From Maridesulfovibrio ferrireducens (GTDB lineage: Bacteria > Desulfobacterota > Desulfovibrionia > Desulfovibrionales > Desulfovibrionaceae): DNA of 64,000 nucleotides. The notes under the pieces were generated by a model that was not told where the DNA came from, did not search any database, and saw only the letters and a program-made list of their open reading frames with translations. Position numbers and translations under genes: made by a program. The first letter of the stretch is position 1. The number at the start of each line of letters is the position of its first letter. The stretch lies in contig NZ_JAEINN010000004.1 of the NCBI RefSeq assembly GCF_016342405.1, forward strand, positions 124,001 through 188,000. The letters are read 5' to 3'. Below, one piece after another: positions 45,281 through 54,720 of the stretch.

Positions 45281-47329
45281 ATGTTTAAGAATATGAGATT
45301 GGGACTAAAACTTGGGTTAAGCTTTGCGTTGATGATTTTATTGACCGCTATAATGGCTTTTGTCGGATTCAATGGAATGACAGGGGTTCAAGAGCGGGTC
45401 GACAAAGCAGATGATGTTAATCGTATGGTTAGATCTCTTCTTGAAGTAAGAATTAACGAAAAGAATTTTATGCTTCGCGGTGATGAAAAATTTTTAAAAG
45501 AGCATCAGAATAATATTTCTGACATTAAAGCTCTGATTGCAGCGACAGATAAAAAGTTTAATCAGAAAATAAATCATGATCAGATGGCTGCAGTTAATGG
45601 AGCTGTAACTGAATATGAAAAAGCTTTTTCTGATTATGTTTCACTTGTCACCGAGCGAACTAAAACTATGGAGATGATGAGATCTGAAGCTCGTTCAGCG
45701 CTTAAGGAACTTGAGCAGATTAGATCTGATCAGAAAAAACAGCTTGATGGAATCATGACTGATACCAGATCTCACATTGCAAGTGCAATGCAGAGTGGCC
45801 AAATAGATCAGGTTGGGGGTCTTTATCAGAAAGGGCAAGCCGGTATTGATGATAAGCTCCAAAAAGCTGATGATGCCAATAGATCTATCAAGTGGTTTAT
45901 TACAACCCGTAAGAATGAGAAAGAGTACATAATTTCTTCCGACAGTAAATATTTAGATATGGTCAAAAATGATGTGGCAAACATTGTTGAACTTATGAAA
46001 GATCTGTCTGGAAGATTTTCAAATCCAGTCAATGTTGCTCAGGTTCAGTCCATTTTAAAAGCAATTACTGGTTATGAAGAGAATTTTATAAGTTATACAA
46101 ATTTAATGAATGATCAAGTGCAGGCAGAGAAACAGATGGTTATCGCTGCACGTAAAGCTGAAAATGAATGCCGTGACGCCCGCGCTGATCAGAAAGCAAA
46201 GATGCTTAGTCAAATGGATTTCTCAAATATGATTTTGGTGGTTGGAGCCTGTATAGCTCTGGTTCTCGGAGTTATTACTGCAATCCTTCTGACAAGAGGG
46301 ATTACCGGACCTATTGGTATGGGTGTAACTTTTGCACAACGTATGGCTCAAGGAGATTTCACAAGAACTCTGGATATAGATCAGAAGGATGAAATCGGAA
46401 TACTTGCAACCGCCTTGAATGATATGGTGAGCAAACTTTCTTCCGTTGTTACTGAAGTTGGCAGTTCTACTGAAAATGTTGCCGCGGGAAGTGAGGAATT
46501 GTCTGCAACCGCTGAAAGTCTTTCACAGGCATCAACGGAACAGGCTGCTAATGTTGAAGAAGTTTCTTCATCTATCGAAGAAATGACCGCGAATATCAGG
46601 CAGAACGCTGAAAATGCTCATGAGACTGAGCGGATTGCGTTGCAGTCTGCAAAGCAGGCAGAAGATGGCGGGGCCGCAGTCACTCAGGCTGTCGTTGCAA
46701 TGAAAAATATTGCGGAAAAAATATCTATTATTGAAGAAATTGCCCGTCAAACCAATTTGCTTGCTCTTAATGCTGCAATTGAAGCCGCTCGCGCAGGTGA
46801 GCATGGTAAAGGGTTTGCGGTAGTTGCTGCAGAAGTGAGGAAGCTGGCGGAAAGAAGTGGAGAAGCCGCCGGAGAAATAGGTGATCTTTCTTCAACAACC
46901 GTGAATGTTGCTGAAAAAGCCGGAGAAATGCTTAACCAGCTGGTTCCGGATATCAAGCGGACATCAGAATTAGTTCAGGAGATAGCGGCTGGAAGCAATG
47001 AGCAACTTTCCGGGGCAGAGCAGATCAATAAGGCGGTTCAGCAGCTTGATCAGGTGACTCAGCAAAATGCTTCTGCTTCCGAGGAAATGGCTTCCACTTC
47101 AGAAGAATTATCGAGTCAGGCAGAGCAGCTTCAGCAAGTAATGAGCTTCTTCAGGGTTGGTTCGCAATCTTCAGCACCAATGAGAGCATTGCCTTCCCAT
47201 CGTCCTCCTGTACGTAAGGTTCCTGAGTTTAAGACTGTGGCGACTGAAAAGCCGGCCAGAGATAATTCATCAGGAGTCGCACTTGATATGAGCGGAGATT
47301 TTTCAGATTCAGATTTTGAAAAATTCTAA
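45281..47329 (+). CDS. Methyl-accepting chemotaxis protein, copy A
   Basis: The MCP has about 682 residues. A membrane helix at the N terminus ([20 protein letters not shown]) is followed by two helical halves in the periplasm: [10 protein letters not shown] and [10 protein letters not shown] carry the same signature, as in the helical bimodular sensor type. A second membrane helix, HAMP and the conserved signalling tip [36 protein letters not shown] follow. The ATG at 45281 has AGGGG upstream and is preferred over 45263. No difference from copy B at 48438 was seen over the whole gene. The ligand is unknown. Confidence 0.9.
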   Translation: MFKNMRLGLKLGLSFALMILLTAIMAFVGFNGMTGVQERVDKADDVNRMVRSLLEVRINEKNFMLRGDEKFLKEHQNNISDIKALIAATDKKFNQKINHDQMAAVNGAVTEYEKAFSDYVSLVTERTKTMEMMRSEARSALKELEQIRSDQKKQLDGIMTDTRSHIASAMQSGQIDQVGGLYQKGQAGIDDKLQKADDANRSIKWFITTRKNEKEYIISSDSKYLDMVKNDVANIVELMKDLSGRFSNPVNVAQVQSILKAITGYEENFISYTNLMNDQVQAEKQMVIAARKAENECRDARADQKAKMLSQMDFSNMILVVGACIALVLGVITAILLTRGITGPIGMGVTFAQRMAQGDFTRTLDIDQKDEIGILATALNDMVSKLSSVVTEVGSSTENVAAGSEELSATAESLSQASTEQAANVEEVSSSIEEMTANIRQNAENAHETERIALQSAKQAEDGGAAVTQAVVAMKNIAEKISIIEEIARQTNLLALNAAIEAARAGEHGKGFAVVAAEVRKLAERSGEAAGEIGDLSSTTVNVAEKAGEMLNQLVPDIKRTSELVQEIAAGSNEQLSGAEQINKAVQQLDQVTQQNASASEEMASTSEELSSQAEQLQQVMSFFRVGSQSSAPMRALPSHRPPVRKVPEFKTVATEKPARDNSSGVALDMSGDFSDSDFEKF

Positions 47330-47415
47330 TAAATACTGGATGAAGACTTGTTCTTTAATTGGTATATGCTGAGTTGAAATATGATTGATTATTATCAAAA
47401 CAAAGCAGGTGAGTG

Positions 47416-47961
47416 ATGGGCGATGAAATGAACAGCACAATGAATCAGTATCTGACCTTTACCTTGAATAAAGATATCTATGCCCTTGATATCTCGAGTG
47501 TCAGGGAAGTTCTGGAATTGACTCCTATAACTCGTATTCCAAGAACTCCGAAGTTTATGAGGGGAGTTATTAATCTACGTGGACATGCTGTACCTGTCGT
47601 CGATATGCGGCTTAAATTCGGTATGAGCAAGACTGAAGATACAATAAACACTTGTATCATCATTGTTGAAGTCCTTTTTGATGGTGATAGCACTGTTATG
47701 GGCGCTCTTGCGGATTCAGTCAGGGAAGTTATTGAGTTTACGGAGGATATGATTGAAGAGCCTCCTAGAATGGGCACGACGATCAAGACTGATTTTATTC
47801 GCGGAATGGGTAAACAGGATGATGATTTTGTCATAATCCTTGATATTAATAAGATCTTATCCGTGGAAGAGCTTGCTATGCTTAAGAGTGCACATCAGGA
47901 GTCTTCCGCTGAAGCTGTTCCCGAGGTAAATCCGGAGCAAGGCATGACTCTTAATCTTTAA
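47416..47961 (+). CDS. cheW: CheW coupling protein, copy A
   Basis: The product has about 181 residues. It carries CheW motifs FTLNKDIYALDISSVREVLE, TRIPRTPKFMRGVINLRGHAVPVVDMRLKFGM and a C-terminal DDFVIILDINKIL. CheW links receptors to CheA. The same translation is found at 50573. A GTG sits three bases before the ATG and the start could be either. It is 86 bases after the MCP and probably co-transcribed. Confidence 0.9.
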   Translation: MGDEMNSTMNQYLTFTLNKDIYALDISSVREVLELTPITRIPRTPKFMRGVINLRGHAVPVVDMRLKFGMSKTEDTINTCIIIVEVLFDGDSTVMGALADSVREVIEFTEDMIEEPPRMGTTIKTDFIRGMGKQDDDFVIILDINKILSVEELAMLKSAHQESSAEAVPEVNPEQGMTLNL

Positions 47962-48015
47962 ATTAATCACATCTATTTAATTATACGGTATTTTATCCTT
48001 ACAATGGTCAGTATA

Positions 48016-48050
48016 AGGCCCGCCCTCGTTTTTTCGGGGGTGGGCTTTAA
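48016..48050 (+). terminator. Rho-independent terminator after cheW copy A
   Basis: GCCCGCCC / GGGTGGGC is followed by TTTAATTTT. An exact copy is at 51173-51207. Confidence 0.8.
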
Positions 48051-48108
48051 TTTTGTTCTCTAATAAACTGATGACGAATGTTTATTGATTTGCAAATGGT
48101 AGATAGCG

Positions 48109-48211
48109 ATGATGTCGACTGAAGTTATTAATAAGGCGGCGTTTTTTTGTCATCTTTGTGGTGATAGAAAGTTGGGAGCTGAAAGAATAATTGGGCATAC
48201 ACGAAAACTGA
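48109..48211 (+). pseudogene. Hpt gene remnant, copy B
   Basis: The first 24 codons match the intact Hpt at 44704 (MMSTEVINKAAFFCHLCGDRKLGAE). A 254-base deletion then joins it to the end of the gene: GCTGAAA at 44773-44779 and at 45027-45033 in copy A appears once at 48178-48184 in copy B. The length is not a multiple of three, so the rest is out of frame and the phosphorylated His is lost. Confidence 0.88.
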
Positions 48212-48249
48212 TTTTTGAAATTCTTGTGAATTCAGGTTTTGTTAAAAAA

Positions 48250-48282
48250 AATCCTTCCGATTGTATCGAAAGGATTTTTTTT
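48250..48282 (+). terminator. Rho-independent terminator after the Hpt remnant
   Basis: AATCCTTCCGA / TCGAAAGGATT with a T run; a diverged copy of the terminator at 45093-45125. Confidence 0.75.
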
Positions 48283-48437
48283 ATGATATTCTTCAGGGTA
48301 ATTTCAAATTCGAATAATTAAGTTTGATAAGCAACCTATTAAAGTGTTTCAGACAAATGGCAGGTATGTTAAAGAAGAAAACAGAGGCAGAGTTATTTTA
48401 TCTATTATTTAGCGCTGAGATGGCGCAGGGGTCAGGT

Positions 48438-50486
48438 ATGTTTAAGAATATGAGATTGGGACTAAAACTTGGGTTAAGCTTTGCGTTGATGATTTTATTG
48501 ACCGCTATAATGGCTTTTGTCGGATTCAATGGAATGACAGGGGTTCAAGAGCGGGTCGACAAAGCAGATGATGTTAATCGTATGGTTAGATCTCTTCTTG
48601 AAGTAAGAATTAACGAAAAGAATTTTATGCTTCGCGGTGATGAAAAATTTTTAAAAGAGCATCAGAATAATATTTCTGACATTAAAGCTCTGATTGCAGC
48701 GACAGATAAAAAGTTTAATCAGAAAATAAATCATGATCAGATGGCTGCAGTTAATGGAGCTGTAACTGAATATGAAAAAGCTTTTTCTGATTATGTTTCA
48801 CTTGTCACCGAGCGAACTAAAACTATGGAGATGATGAGATCTGAAGCTCGTTCAGCGCTTAAGGAACTTGAGCAGATTAGATCTGATCAGAAAAAACAGC
48901 TTGATGGAATCATGACTGATACCAGATCTCACATTGCAAGTGCAATGCAGAGTGGCCAAATAGATCAGGTTGGGGGTCTTTATCAGAAAGGGCAAGCCGG
49001 TATTGATGATAAGCTCCAAAAAGCTGATGATGCCAATAGATCTATCAAGTGGTTTATTACAACCCGTAAGAATGAGAAAGAGTACATAATTTCTTCCGAC
49101 AGTAAATATTTAGATATGGTCAAAAATGATGTGGCAAACATTGTTGAACTTATGAAAGATCTGTCTGGAAGATTTTCAAATCCAGTCAATGTTGCTCAGG
49201 TTCAGTCCATTTTAAAAGCAATTACTGGTTATGAAGAGAATTTTATAAGTTATACAAATTTAATGAATGATCAAGTGCAGGCAGAGAAACAGATGGTTAT
49301 CGCTGCACGTAAAGCTGAAAATGAATGCCGTGACGCCCGCGCTGATCAGAAAGCAAAGATGCTTAGTCAAATGGATTTCTCAAATATGATTTTGGTGGTT
49401 GGAGCCTGTATAGCTCTGGTTCTCGGAGTTATTACTGCAATCCTTCTGACAAGAGGGATTACCGGACCTATTGGTATGGGTGTAACTTTTGCACAACGTA
49501 TGGCTCAAGGAGATTTCACAAGAACTCTGGATATAGATCAGAAGGATGAAATCGGAATACTTGCAACCGCCTTGAATGATATGGTGAGCAAACTTTCTTC
49601 CGTTGTTACTGAAGTTGGCAGTTCTACTGAAAATGTTGCCGCGGGAAGTGAGGAATTGTCTGCAACCGCTGAAAGTCTTTCACAGGCATCAACGGAACAG
49701 GCTGCTAATGTTGAAGAAGTTTCTTCATCTATCGAAGAAATGACCGCGAATATCAGGCAGAACGCTGAAAATGCTCATGAGACTGAGCGGATTGCGTTGC
49801 AGTCTGCAAAGCAGGCAGAAGATGGCGGGGCCGCAGTCACTCAGGCTGTCGTTGCAATGAAAAATATTGCGGAAAAAATATCTATTATTGAAGAAATTGC
49901 CCGTCAAACCAATTTGCTTGCTCTTAATGCTGCAATTGAAGCCGCTCGCGCAGGTGAGCATGGTAAAGGGTTTGCGGTAGTTGCTGCAGAAGTGAGGAAG
50001 CTGGCGGAAAGAAGTGGAGAAGCCGCCGGAGAAATAGGTGATCTTTCTTCAACAACCGTGAATGTTGCTGAAAAAGCCGGAGAAATGCTTAACCAGCTGG
50101 TTCCGGATATCAAGCGGACATCAGAATTAGTTCAGGAGATAGCGGCTGGAAGCAATGAGCAACTTTCCGGGGCAGAGCAGATCAATAAGGCGGTTCAGCA
50201 GCTTGATCAGGTGACTCAGCAAAATGCTTCTGCTTCCGAGGAAATGGCTTCCACTTCAGAAGAATTATCGAGTCAGGCAGAGCAGCTTCAGCAAGTAATG
50301 AGCTTCTTCAGGGTTGGTTCGCAATCTTCAGCACCAATGAGAGCATTGCCTTCCCATCGTCCTCCTGTACGTAAGGTTCCTGAGTTTAAGACTGTGGCGA
50401 CTGAAAAGCCGGCCAGAGATAATTCATCAGGAGTCGCACTTGATATGAGCGGAGATTTTTCAGATTCAGATTTTGAAAAATTCTAA
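48438..50486 (+). CDS. Methyl-accepting chemotaxis protein, copy B
   Basis: The translation is the same as copy A over the whole gene, with two membrane helices, a two-part helical sensor, HAMP and the signalling tip. The frame is open further upstream, but the homologous start at 48438 with AGGGG before it is preferred. Since both copies are the same, either they arose very recently or gene conversion keeps them so; the flanking Hpt copies have diverged. Confidence 0.9.
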   Translation: MFKNMRLGLKLGLSFALMILLTAIMAFVGFNGMTGVQERVDKADDVNRMVRSLLEVRINEKNFMLRGDEKFLKEHQNNISDIKALIAATDKKFNQKINHDQMAAVNGAVTEYEKAFSDYVSLVTERTKTMEMMRSEARSALKELEQIRSDQKKQLDGIMTDTRSHIASAMQSGQIDQVGGLYQKGQAGIDDKLQKADDANRSIKWFITTRKNEKEYIISSDSKYLDMVKNDVANIVELMKDLSGRFSNPVNVAQVQSILKAITGYEENFISYTNLMNDQVQAEKQMVIAARKAENECRDARADQKAKMLSQMDFSNMILVVGACIALVLGVITAILLTRGITGPIGMGVTFAQRMAQGDFTRTLDIDQKDEIGILATALNDMVSKLSSVVTEVGSSTENVAAGSEELSATAESLSQASTEQAANVEEVSSSIEEMTANIRQNAENAHETERIALQSAKQAEDGGAAVTQAVVAMKNIAEKISIIEEIARQTNLLALNAAIEAARAGEHGKGFAVVAAEVRKLAERSGEAAGEIGDLSSTTVNVAEKAGEMLNQLVPDIKRTSELVQEIAAGSNEQLSGAEQINKAVQQLDQVTQQNASASEEMASTSEELSSQAEQLQQVMSFFRVGSQSSAPMRALPSHRPPVRKVPEFKTVATEKPARDNSSGVALDMSGDFSDSDFEKF

Positions 50487-50572
50487 TAAATACTGGATGA
50501 AGACTTGTTCTTTAATTGGTATATGCTGAGTTGAAATATGATTGATTATTATCAAAACAAAGCAGGTGAGTG

Positions 50573-51118
50573 ATGGGCGATGAAATGAACAGCACAATGA
50601 ATCAGTATCTGACCTTTACCTTGAATAAAGATATCTATGCCCTTGATATCTCGAGTGTCAGGGAAGTTCTGGAATTGACTCCTATAACTCGTATTCCAAG
50701 AACTCCGAAGTTTATGAGGGGAGTTATTAATCTACGTGGACATGCTGTACCTGTCGTCGATATGCGGCTTAAATTCGGTATGAGCAAGACTGAAGATACA
50801 ATAAACACTTGTATCATCATTGTTGAAGTCCTTTTTGATGGTGATAGCACTGTTATGGGCGCTCTTGCGGATTCAGTCAGGGAAGTTATTGAGTTTACGG
50901 AGGATATGATTGAAGAGCCTCCTAGAATGGGCACGACGATCAAGACTGATTTTATTCGCGGAATGGGTAAACAGGATGATGATTTTGTCATAATCCTTGA
51001 TATTAATAAGATCTTATCCGTGGAAGAGCTTGCTATGCTTAAGAGTGCACATCAGGAGTCTTCCGCTGAAGCTGTTCCCGAGGTAAATCCGGAGCAAGGC
51101 ATGACTCTTAATCTTTAA
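50573..51118 (+). CDS. cheW: CheW coupling protein, copy B
   Basis: The translation matches copy A, with the same 86-base gap from the MCP and the same ribosome-site region. Together with copy A it doubles the dose of receptor and coupling protein. No CheA is encoded next to it. Confidence 0.9.
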   Translation: MGDEMNSTMNQYLTFTLNKDIYALDISSVREVLELTPITRIPRTPKFMRGVINLRGHAVPVVDMRLKFGMSKTEDTINTCIIIVEVLFDGDSTVMGALADSVREVIEFTEDMIEEPPRMGTTIKTDFIRGMGKQDDDFVIILDINKILSVEELAMLKSAHQESSAEAVPEVNPEQGMTLNL

Positions 51119-51438
51119 ATTAATCACATCTATTTAATTATACGGTATTTTATCCTTACAATGGTCAGTATAAGGCCCGCCCTCGTTTTTTCGGGGGTGG
51201 GCTTTAATTTTGTTCTCTAATAAACTAATGATGAATGTTTATTGAATTGTATTGCTTGATAAGACATAGCTAAGTGTATATATATTGTTTGATTATTTAT
51301 TCTAAGATGTGATAAATGCTTGCTATATAGCATGTAGTGAAATAGAGTGCTTTTTTAATATTGAGTGATTAAATTGATTTATAATTTATTAATAGTGTCT
51401 CAAAAATAATTACATGCAAGAGTAATGATAATTCTGCC
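51119..51438 (+). other. AT-rich gap before the hybrid kinase
   Basis: The first third, to about 51226, is the copied terminator region (terminator at 51173-51207). The remainder is AT-rich and shows no gene. A promoter for the kinase gene is expected here, but none can be named with confidence. Confidence 0.5.
51173..51207 (+). terminator. Rho-independent terminator after cheW copy B
   Basis: GCCCGCCC / GGGTGGGC followed by a T-rich tail; the same as the copy at 48016. Confidence 0.8.
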
Positions 51439-53388
51439 ATGCAACGTATCTTTTATAGTACCTTATTCGCAATTTCTCTCTTAGGAGCATTTATAGCAGG
51501 AATTCTGCATGCAGTGTATCCTGTTGCTGCATTAATTTGCGCAATTGGAGCGATAAGTGTTTTAATTTTTGGAATAATTCTTATTGGCAGAGCCTGGGGC
51601 CATAGAAATAAAGTAAATGAAGATTTCTATTCTGAGATAGTGCGTAATGCTGATGTCGGATTATATCGGGCGGATCTTAATGGTAAGTGTTTGTTTACAA
51701 ACGATTGTTTTGAAAATTTATTTAAACATTTTAAAAATTTATCTAAAAATAAAGAACAGGGGATTATAGTTCCTTTTTGTGAAGACTCCGAGAAGCGTAA
51801 GGCTTTTATGGATCAGCTTTTATCTGGTGGTGAAGTTCAAGGATTTGAGTCCAGTTTTTACGGTGCTGATGAGCAAATTATTCATATAGCCGAGGATGCT
51901 AAACTTCTATTCGATTTGAACGGGACCCCCTCAAGTTTTGTCGGAGTGGTAAAAAATATTTCGGATATTAAGAAAATTGAGAAAGAACTGGCGCTGGAAA
52001 AGAGGTATTTGACAGCAGTGATGGATAATTCCTCTGAAAGTGTTTTTATTGAAGACTTTGAAGGTAAATTTTTGAAAGTTAACCGTGTCTTTGCCGATTA
52101 TGCCGGGGTGGATAACCCTGATCTTTGTGTGGGCAGTAACGTTTATAATTATCTTTCTCCTCAGTTATCCGCAGCTCTTTTAGATGATATTTCAAATGTT
52201 GTATTAACGGGAGAGGATAGTTCTTTTATGCTCTCTGCAGATGATAGTCAGGGAAATGGTCTAAATCTTGTTGTTCAACACTCCTTATTTAGAAATTCAG
52301 AGGGAGAACCAGCCGCTATTATCGGGTACGCCAGAAAGGTTGAAAGCAAGGTAGAGAGTGTCTCAGACATTCCTTTTTGTTTAAGCAACCTGTGTCATGA
52401 ATTGAGAACTCCTTTCGTTGGGATAATTGGAAGTTTAAAGGCACTTAATGATGAAGATTTGCCGCAAAGTGCTAAGCCTTATGCTCTTAAGGCTTTGAAA
52501 TCAGCAGAAAGATTTAAGGATGCACTTAATGGTTTTTTGCACGATTTTTCAGGTGAAGAATCTGTTGTTTCGGGAAATAATTATTTTAATCCTGCTACTG
52601 TTTTTTCAAAGATATTGGATATATATATTCCCGCCGTTGAACTTGAAGGTAAGAGCCTTGAGCTTGTTGTTAATAAAAATATTCCAGAAAAATTTTTAGG
52701 AAAATGCCAAAAACTGTCACAGGCTCTTTTCGGCTTGATTGGTAACGGGCTATCCCTTATGGAGGGAACAAAGCTTGTCGCAGGAATTGATATGCAGAAC
52801 ATAGCTGTAAACAAAGCTATATTTTCTTTTTTTGTTACTGACAGTTTAAGTGGAAGTATTGAATTTAGCGACAATCAATTGTCGAATGGATTTAAGGATG
52901 CGGTCAATAAAATTGAGGGAGAAATTTATTCTCAATTGGATAACAATTTTACAATCGGGTTCAAAGTAGAAACCGGCTTTATTGTCGGTTCGGCAGACGA
53001 AGTAGAGAGTTTTGCAAGTATAAAGAAGAGCATTTTGCTGGCAGAAGACGATATAAGCAGCCAGTTTATGATGCGGAAAAAACTTGAGAAATGGGGCTAT
53101 ACTGTGCGCACTGCTTCTACAGGAATTGAGGTCTTAACGTGCTTAAAAGATAGGGCTTACGATCTTGTGCTGATGGATATCCAAATGCCGGAGATGGATG
53201 GTTTTGAAGCAATAAAAACTATTCGTGATAACGAGTCTGGCAAAGAGCGGGTACCAATTGTTGTGCTTAGTGCCTACGGCGCTGACATTAATACCGAGCA
53301 AATGGCTTTGCTGGGTATTAATGAATTTATTTCTAAGCCGATACGGATGGAAGTACTTAAAGATATAGTCTCTAAGTACTTAAATTGA
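51439..53388 (+). CDS. Hybrid histidine kinase with PAS domains, degenerate ATPase domain and receiver
   Basis: The 649-residue protein has two membrane helices near the N terminus (10-28 and 30-50) with little between them, two PAS-like domains (about 70-175 and 190-300), then a phosphoacceptor helix with HELRTP near 319. The ATPase-like region keeps LFGLIGNGLSLMEGT but has no recognisable DxGxG or G2 box, so ATP binding is doubtful. The C-terminal receiver is intact (AEDD, LVLMDIQMPEMDG near 580, SKPI). An Hpt protein upstream could be the partner in a relay. Confidence 0.85.
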   Translation: MQRIFYSTLFAISLLGAFIAGILHAVYPVAALICAIGAISVLIFGIILIGRAWGHRNKVNEDFYSEIVRNADVGLYRADLNGKCLFTNDCFENLFKHFKNLSKNKEQGIIVPFCEDSEKRKAFMDQLLSGGEVQGFESSFYGADEQIIHIAEDAKLLFDLNGTPSSFVGVVKNISDIKKIEKELALEKRYLTAVMDNSSESVFIEDFEGKFLKVNRVFADYAGVDNPDLCVGSNVYNYLSPQLSAALLDDISNVVLTGEDSSFMLSADDSQGNGLNLVVQHSLFRNSEGEPAAIIGYARKVESKVESVSDIPFCLSNLCHELRTPFVGIIGSLKALNDEDLPQSAKPYALKALKSAERFKDALNGFLHDFSGEESVVSGNNYFNPATVFSKILDIYIPAVELEGKSLELVVNKNIPEKFLGKCQKLSQALFGLIGNGLSLMEGTKLVAGIDMQNIAVNKAIFSFFVTDSLSGSIEFSDNQLSNGFKDAVNKIEGEIYSQLDNNFTIGFKVETGFIVGSADEVESFASIKKSILLAEDDISSQFMMRKKLEKWGYTVRTASTGIEVLTCLKDRAYDLVLMDIQMPEMDGFEAIKTIRDNESGKERVPIVVLSAYGADINTEQMALLGINEFISKPIRMEVLKDIVSKYLN

Positions 53389-53403
53389 AGAATAAATTTT
53401 TTT

Positions 53404-54015
53404 TTATTTCGTGAGTACATTTCTGATATAAAATTCAATACCGTCTTCAAGCATTTGCACTGAAAGAAGAATCAGAATCAGTCCCATAAGCCTTTCACAA
53501 GCCCTTAGTCCGCGCTTACCCAGAAAGCTGGCTAAAGTCGGCCCGATCATCATAATACCGAATGATACTCCCCACGCCAGCATTACTCCCGCCAGTACAG
53601 TCAGAGTTGCGCTTTCTTTGGAGCCGTAAACCATAACTGCTGCCAAAAGGGACGGACCGGCAAAGAGCGGAACAGCTATGGGAACAATGAAAGGGTCTTT
53701 TTCAGGTGTAATTTTTAAGTTGTCAGGCTGCGGGAAGACCATTTTCATGGAAATGATGAAGAGGATCACCCCTCCTGCGATACGCAGCGTCGACTGATGA
53801 ATATTGAGCATCTTCATGAGTCCTGATCCGAGGTACATGAAAAGGATGATGATACCCAGTGCAAATAGAAGTTCTCTTAAAAGTATTTTTCTCTGACGTG
53901 CAGGCGAAAAATCTTTCAGCATCGACAGGCACGTTGGAAGATTACCCAACGGGTCCATGATAAGAATGAGAGGAAAAGCGATTTCGATTATCGCGCGAAT
54001 TGTTTCGTACTGCAT
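53404..54015 (-). CDS. MarC-family membrane protein
   Basis: The 203-residue integral membrane protein has six hydrophobic segments. IAFPLILIMDPLGNLPTCLSML at the start and LFAGPSLLAAVMVYGS are MarC/YchE landmarks. Members are predicted transporters or channels of unknown substrate; the old link to antibiotic resistance was not confirmed. The start sits 16 bases after the stop of the aldolase gene upstream, which suggests a shared transcript. Confidence 0.88.
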   Translation of the reverse strand: MQYETIRAIIEIAFPLILIMDPLGNLPTCLSMLKDFSPARQRKILLRELLFALGIIILFMYLGSGLMKMLNIHQSTLRIAGGVILFIISMKMVFPQPDNLKITPEKDPFIVPIAVPLFAGPSLLAAVMVYGSKESATLTVLAGVMLAWGVSFGIMMIGPTLASFLGKRGLRACERLMGLILILLSVQMLEDGIEFYIRNVLTK

Positions 54016-54030
54016 GGGTAGGTTCCTTTC

Positions 54031-54684
54031 TTATCTTTTTCCGCCGGCTTGACCGTACGTTGAAAATTTTTCGATTACTTTATTCATTTCATTTTCGGGA
54101 ACGATTACAGGAGTGCCGACGGAAAGGGCCTGAATATAAATTCTGGCGACAAGCTCAAGCTCTTCGGCAGCATCAAATGCGTTCTGTATAGCGGCTCCTA
54201 CAGTAATCAGGCCGTGGTTTGCAAGCAGAACCGCGTTGTAATTTTTAATTGTATTGATGACGTTTTCAGCTAGTTCCGGAGAGCCGAAAGTTGCATATGG
54301 TGCAAGGGGAACTTTGTTACCTGCAAAACCTACGAGATAATGAACAGCAGGTAGTTCCATGTTTAGGCAAGCTACAGTTGAAGCATAGACTGAATGTGTA
54401 TGGACTACTGCATTTATGTCCGTGCGATGTTTGTATAGCGCAGTGTGAAATCCGGCTTCGCTAGAAGGCGTCCGGTTTGAATCGTGTATTTTCCCGTCAA
54501 GGTCCATAACAACAACATCGGCAGGTGTGGTTTCAAGGTAATTCAGTCCACTGGCGCTTATGGCTATTAACCCTTTTTCACGGTTTAAAACGCTTAGGTT
54601 TCCGCCTGTCCCAGTCGTTAATCCCGCTTCAATCATTTTGCGGCCATATTTTACAACGGAATTTCTTTCATCTTCGAGCAGCAT
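54031..54684 (-). CDS. Class II aldolase/adducin-family protein
   Basis: The 217-residue protein resembles L-fuculose-phosphate and related class II aldolases: GLTTGTGGNLSVLNRE binds phosphate, HTHSVYASTVACL and NHGLITVG provide the zinc-binding histidines, and SSEAGFHTALYKHRTDINAVVHTHS holds the catalytic Glu. Substrate is unknown: fuculose, rhamnulose, ribulose and methylthioribulose-phosphate enzymes are all possible. Confidence 0.85.
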   Translation of the reverse strand: MLLEDERNSVVKYGRKMIEAGLTTGTGGNLSVLNREKGLIAISASGLNYLETTPADVVVMDLDGKIHDSNRTPSSEAGFHTALYKHRTDINAVVHTHSVYASTVACLNMELPAVHYLVGFAGNKVPLAPYATFGSPELAENVINTIKNYNAVLLANHGLITVGAAIQNAFDAAEELELVARIYIQALSVGTPVIVPENEMNKVIEKFSTYGQAGGKR

Positions 54685-54720
54685 TGTAGTTGTCCTTATC
54701 TTTTTATTTGAAATAATTAA

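Larger units (their letters stand above)
45251..48069 (+). repeat. Direct duplication, unit A (MCP-CheW)
   Basis: Bases 45251-48069 equal 48408-51226 at a 3,157-base offset, with no difference seen by eye or in any translated frame. Homology runs further left, through the Hpt gene, with scattered differences. Confidence 0.85.
48408..51226 (+). repeat. Direct duplication, unit B (MCP-CheW)
   Basis: This is the second copy of the 2,819-base block at 45251-48069. Identity starts at the T run before AGCGCTGAG and ends at TAATAAACT after the cheW terminator. The two halves sit side by side in the same direction. Confidence 0.85.

Noticed and set aside
48324-48437. N-terminal extension of MCP copy B
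   Set aside because: The open frame extends upstream only by chance; the other copy lacks it and a good ribosome site lies at the internal ATG.
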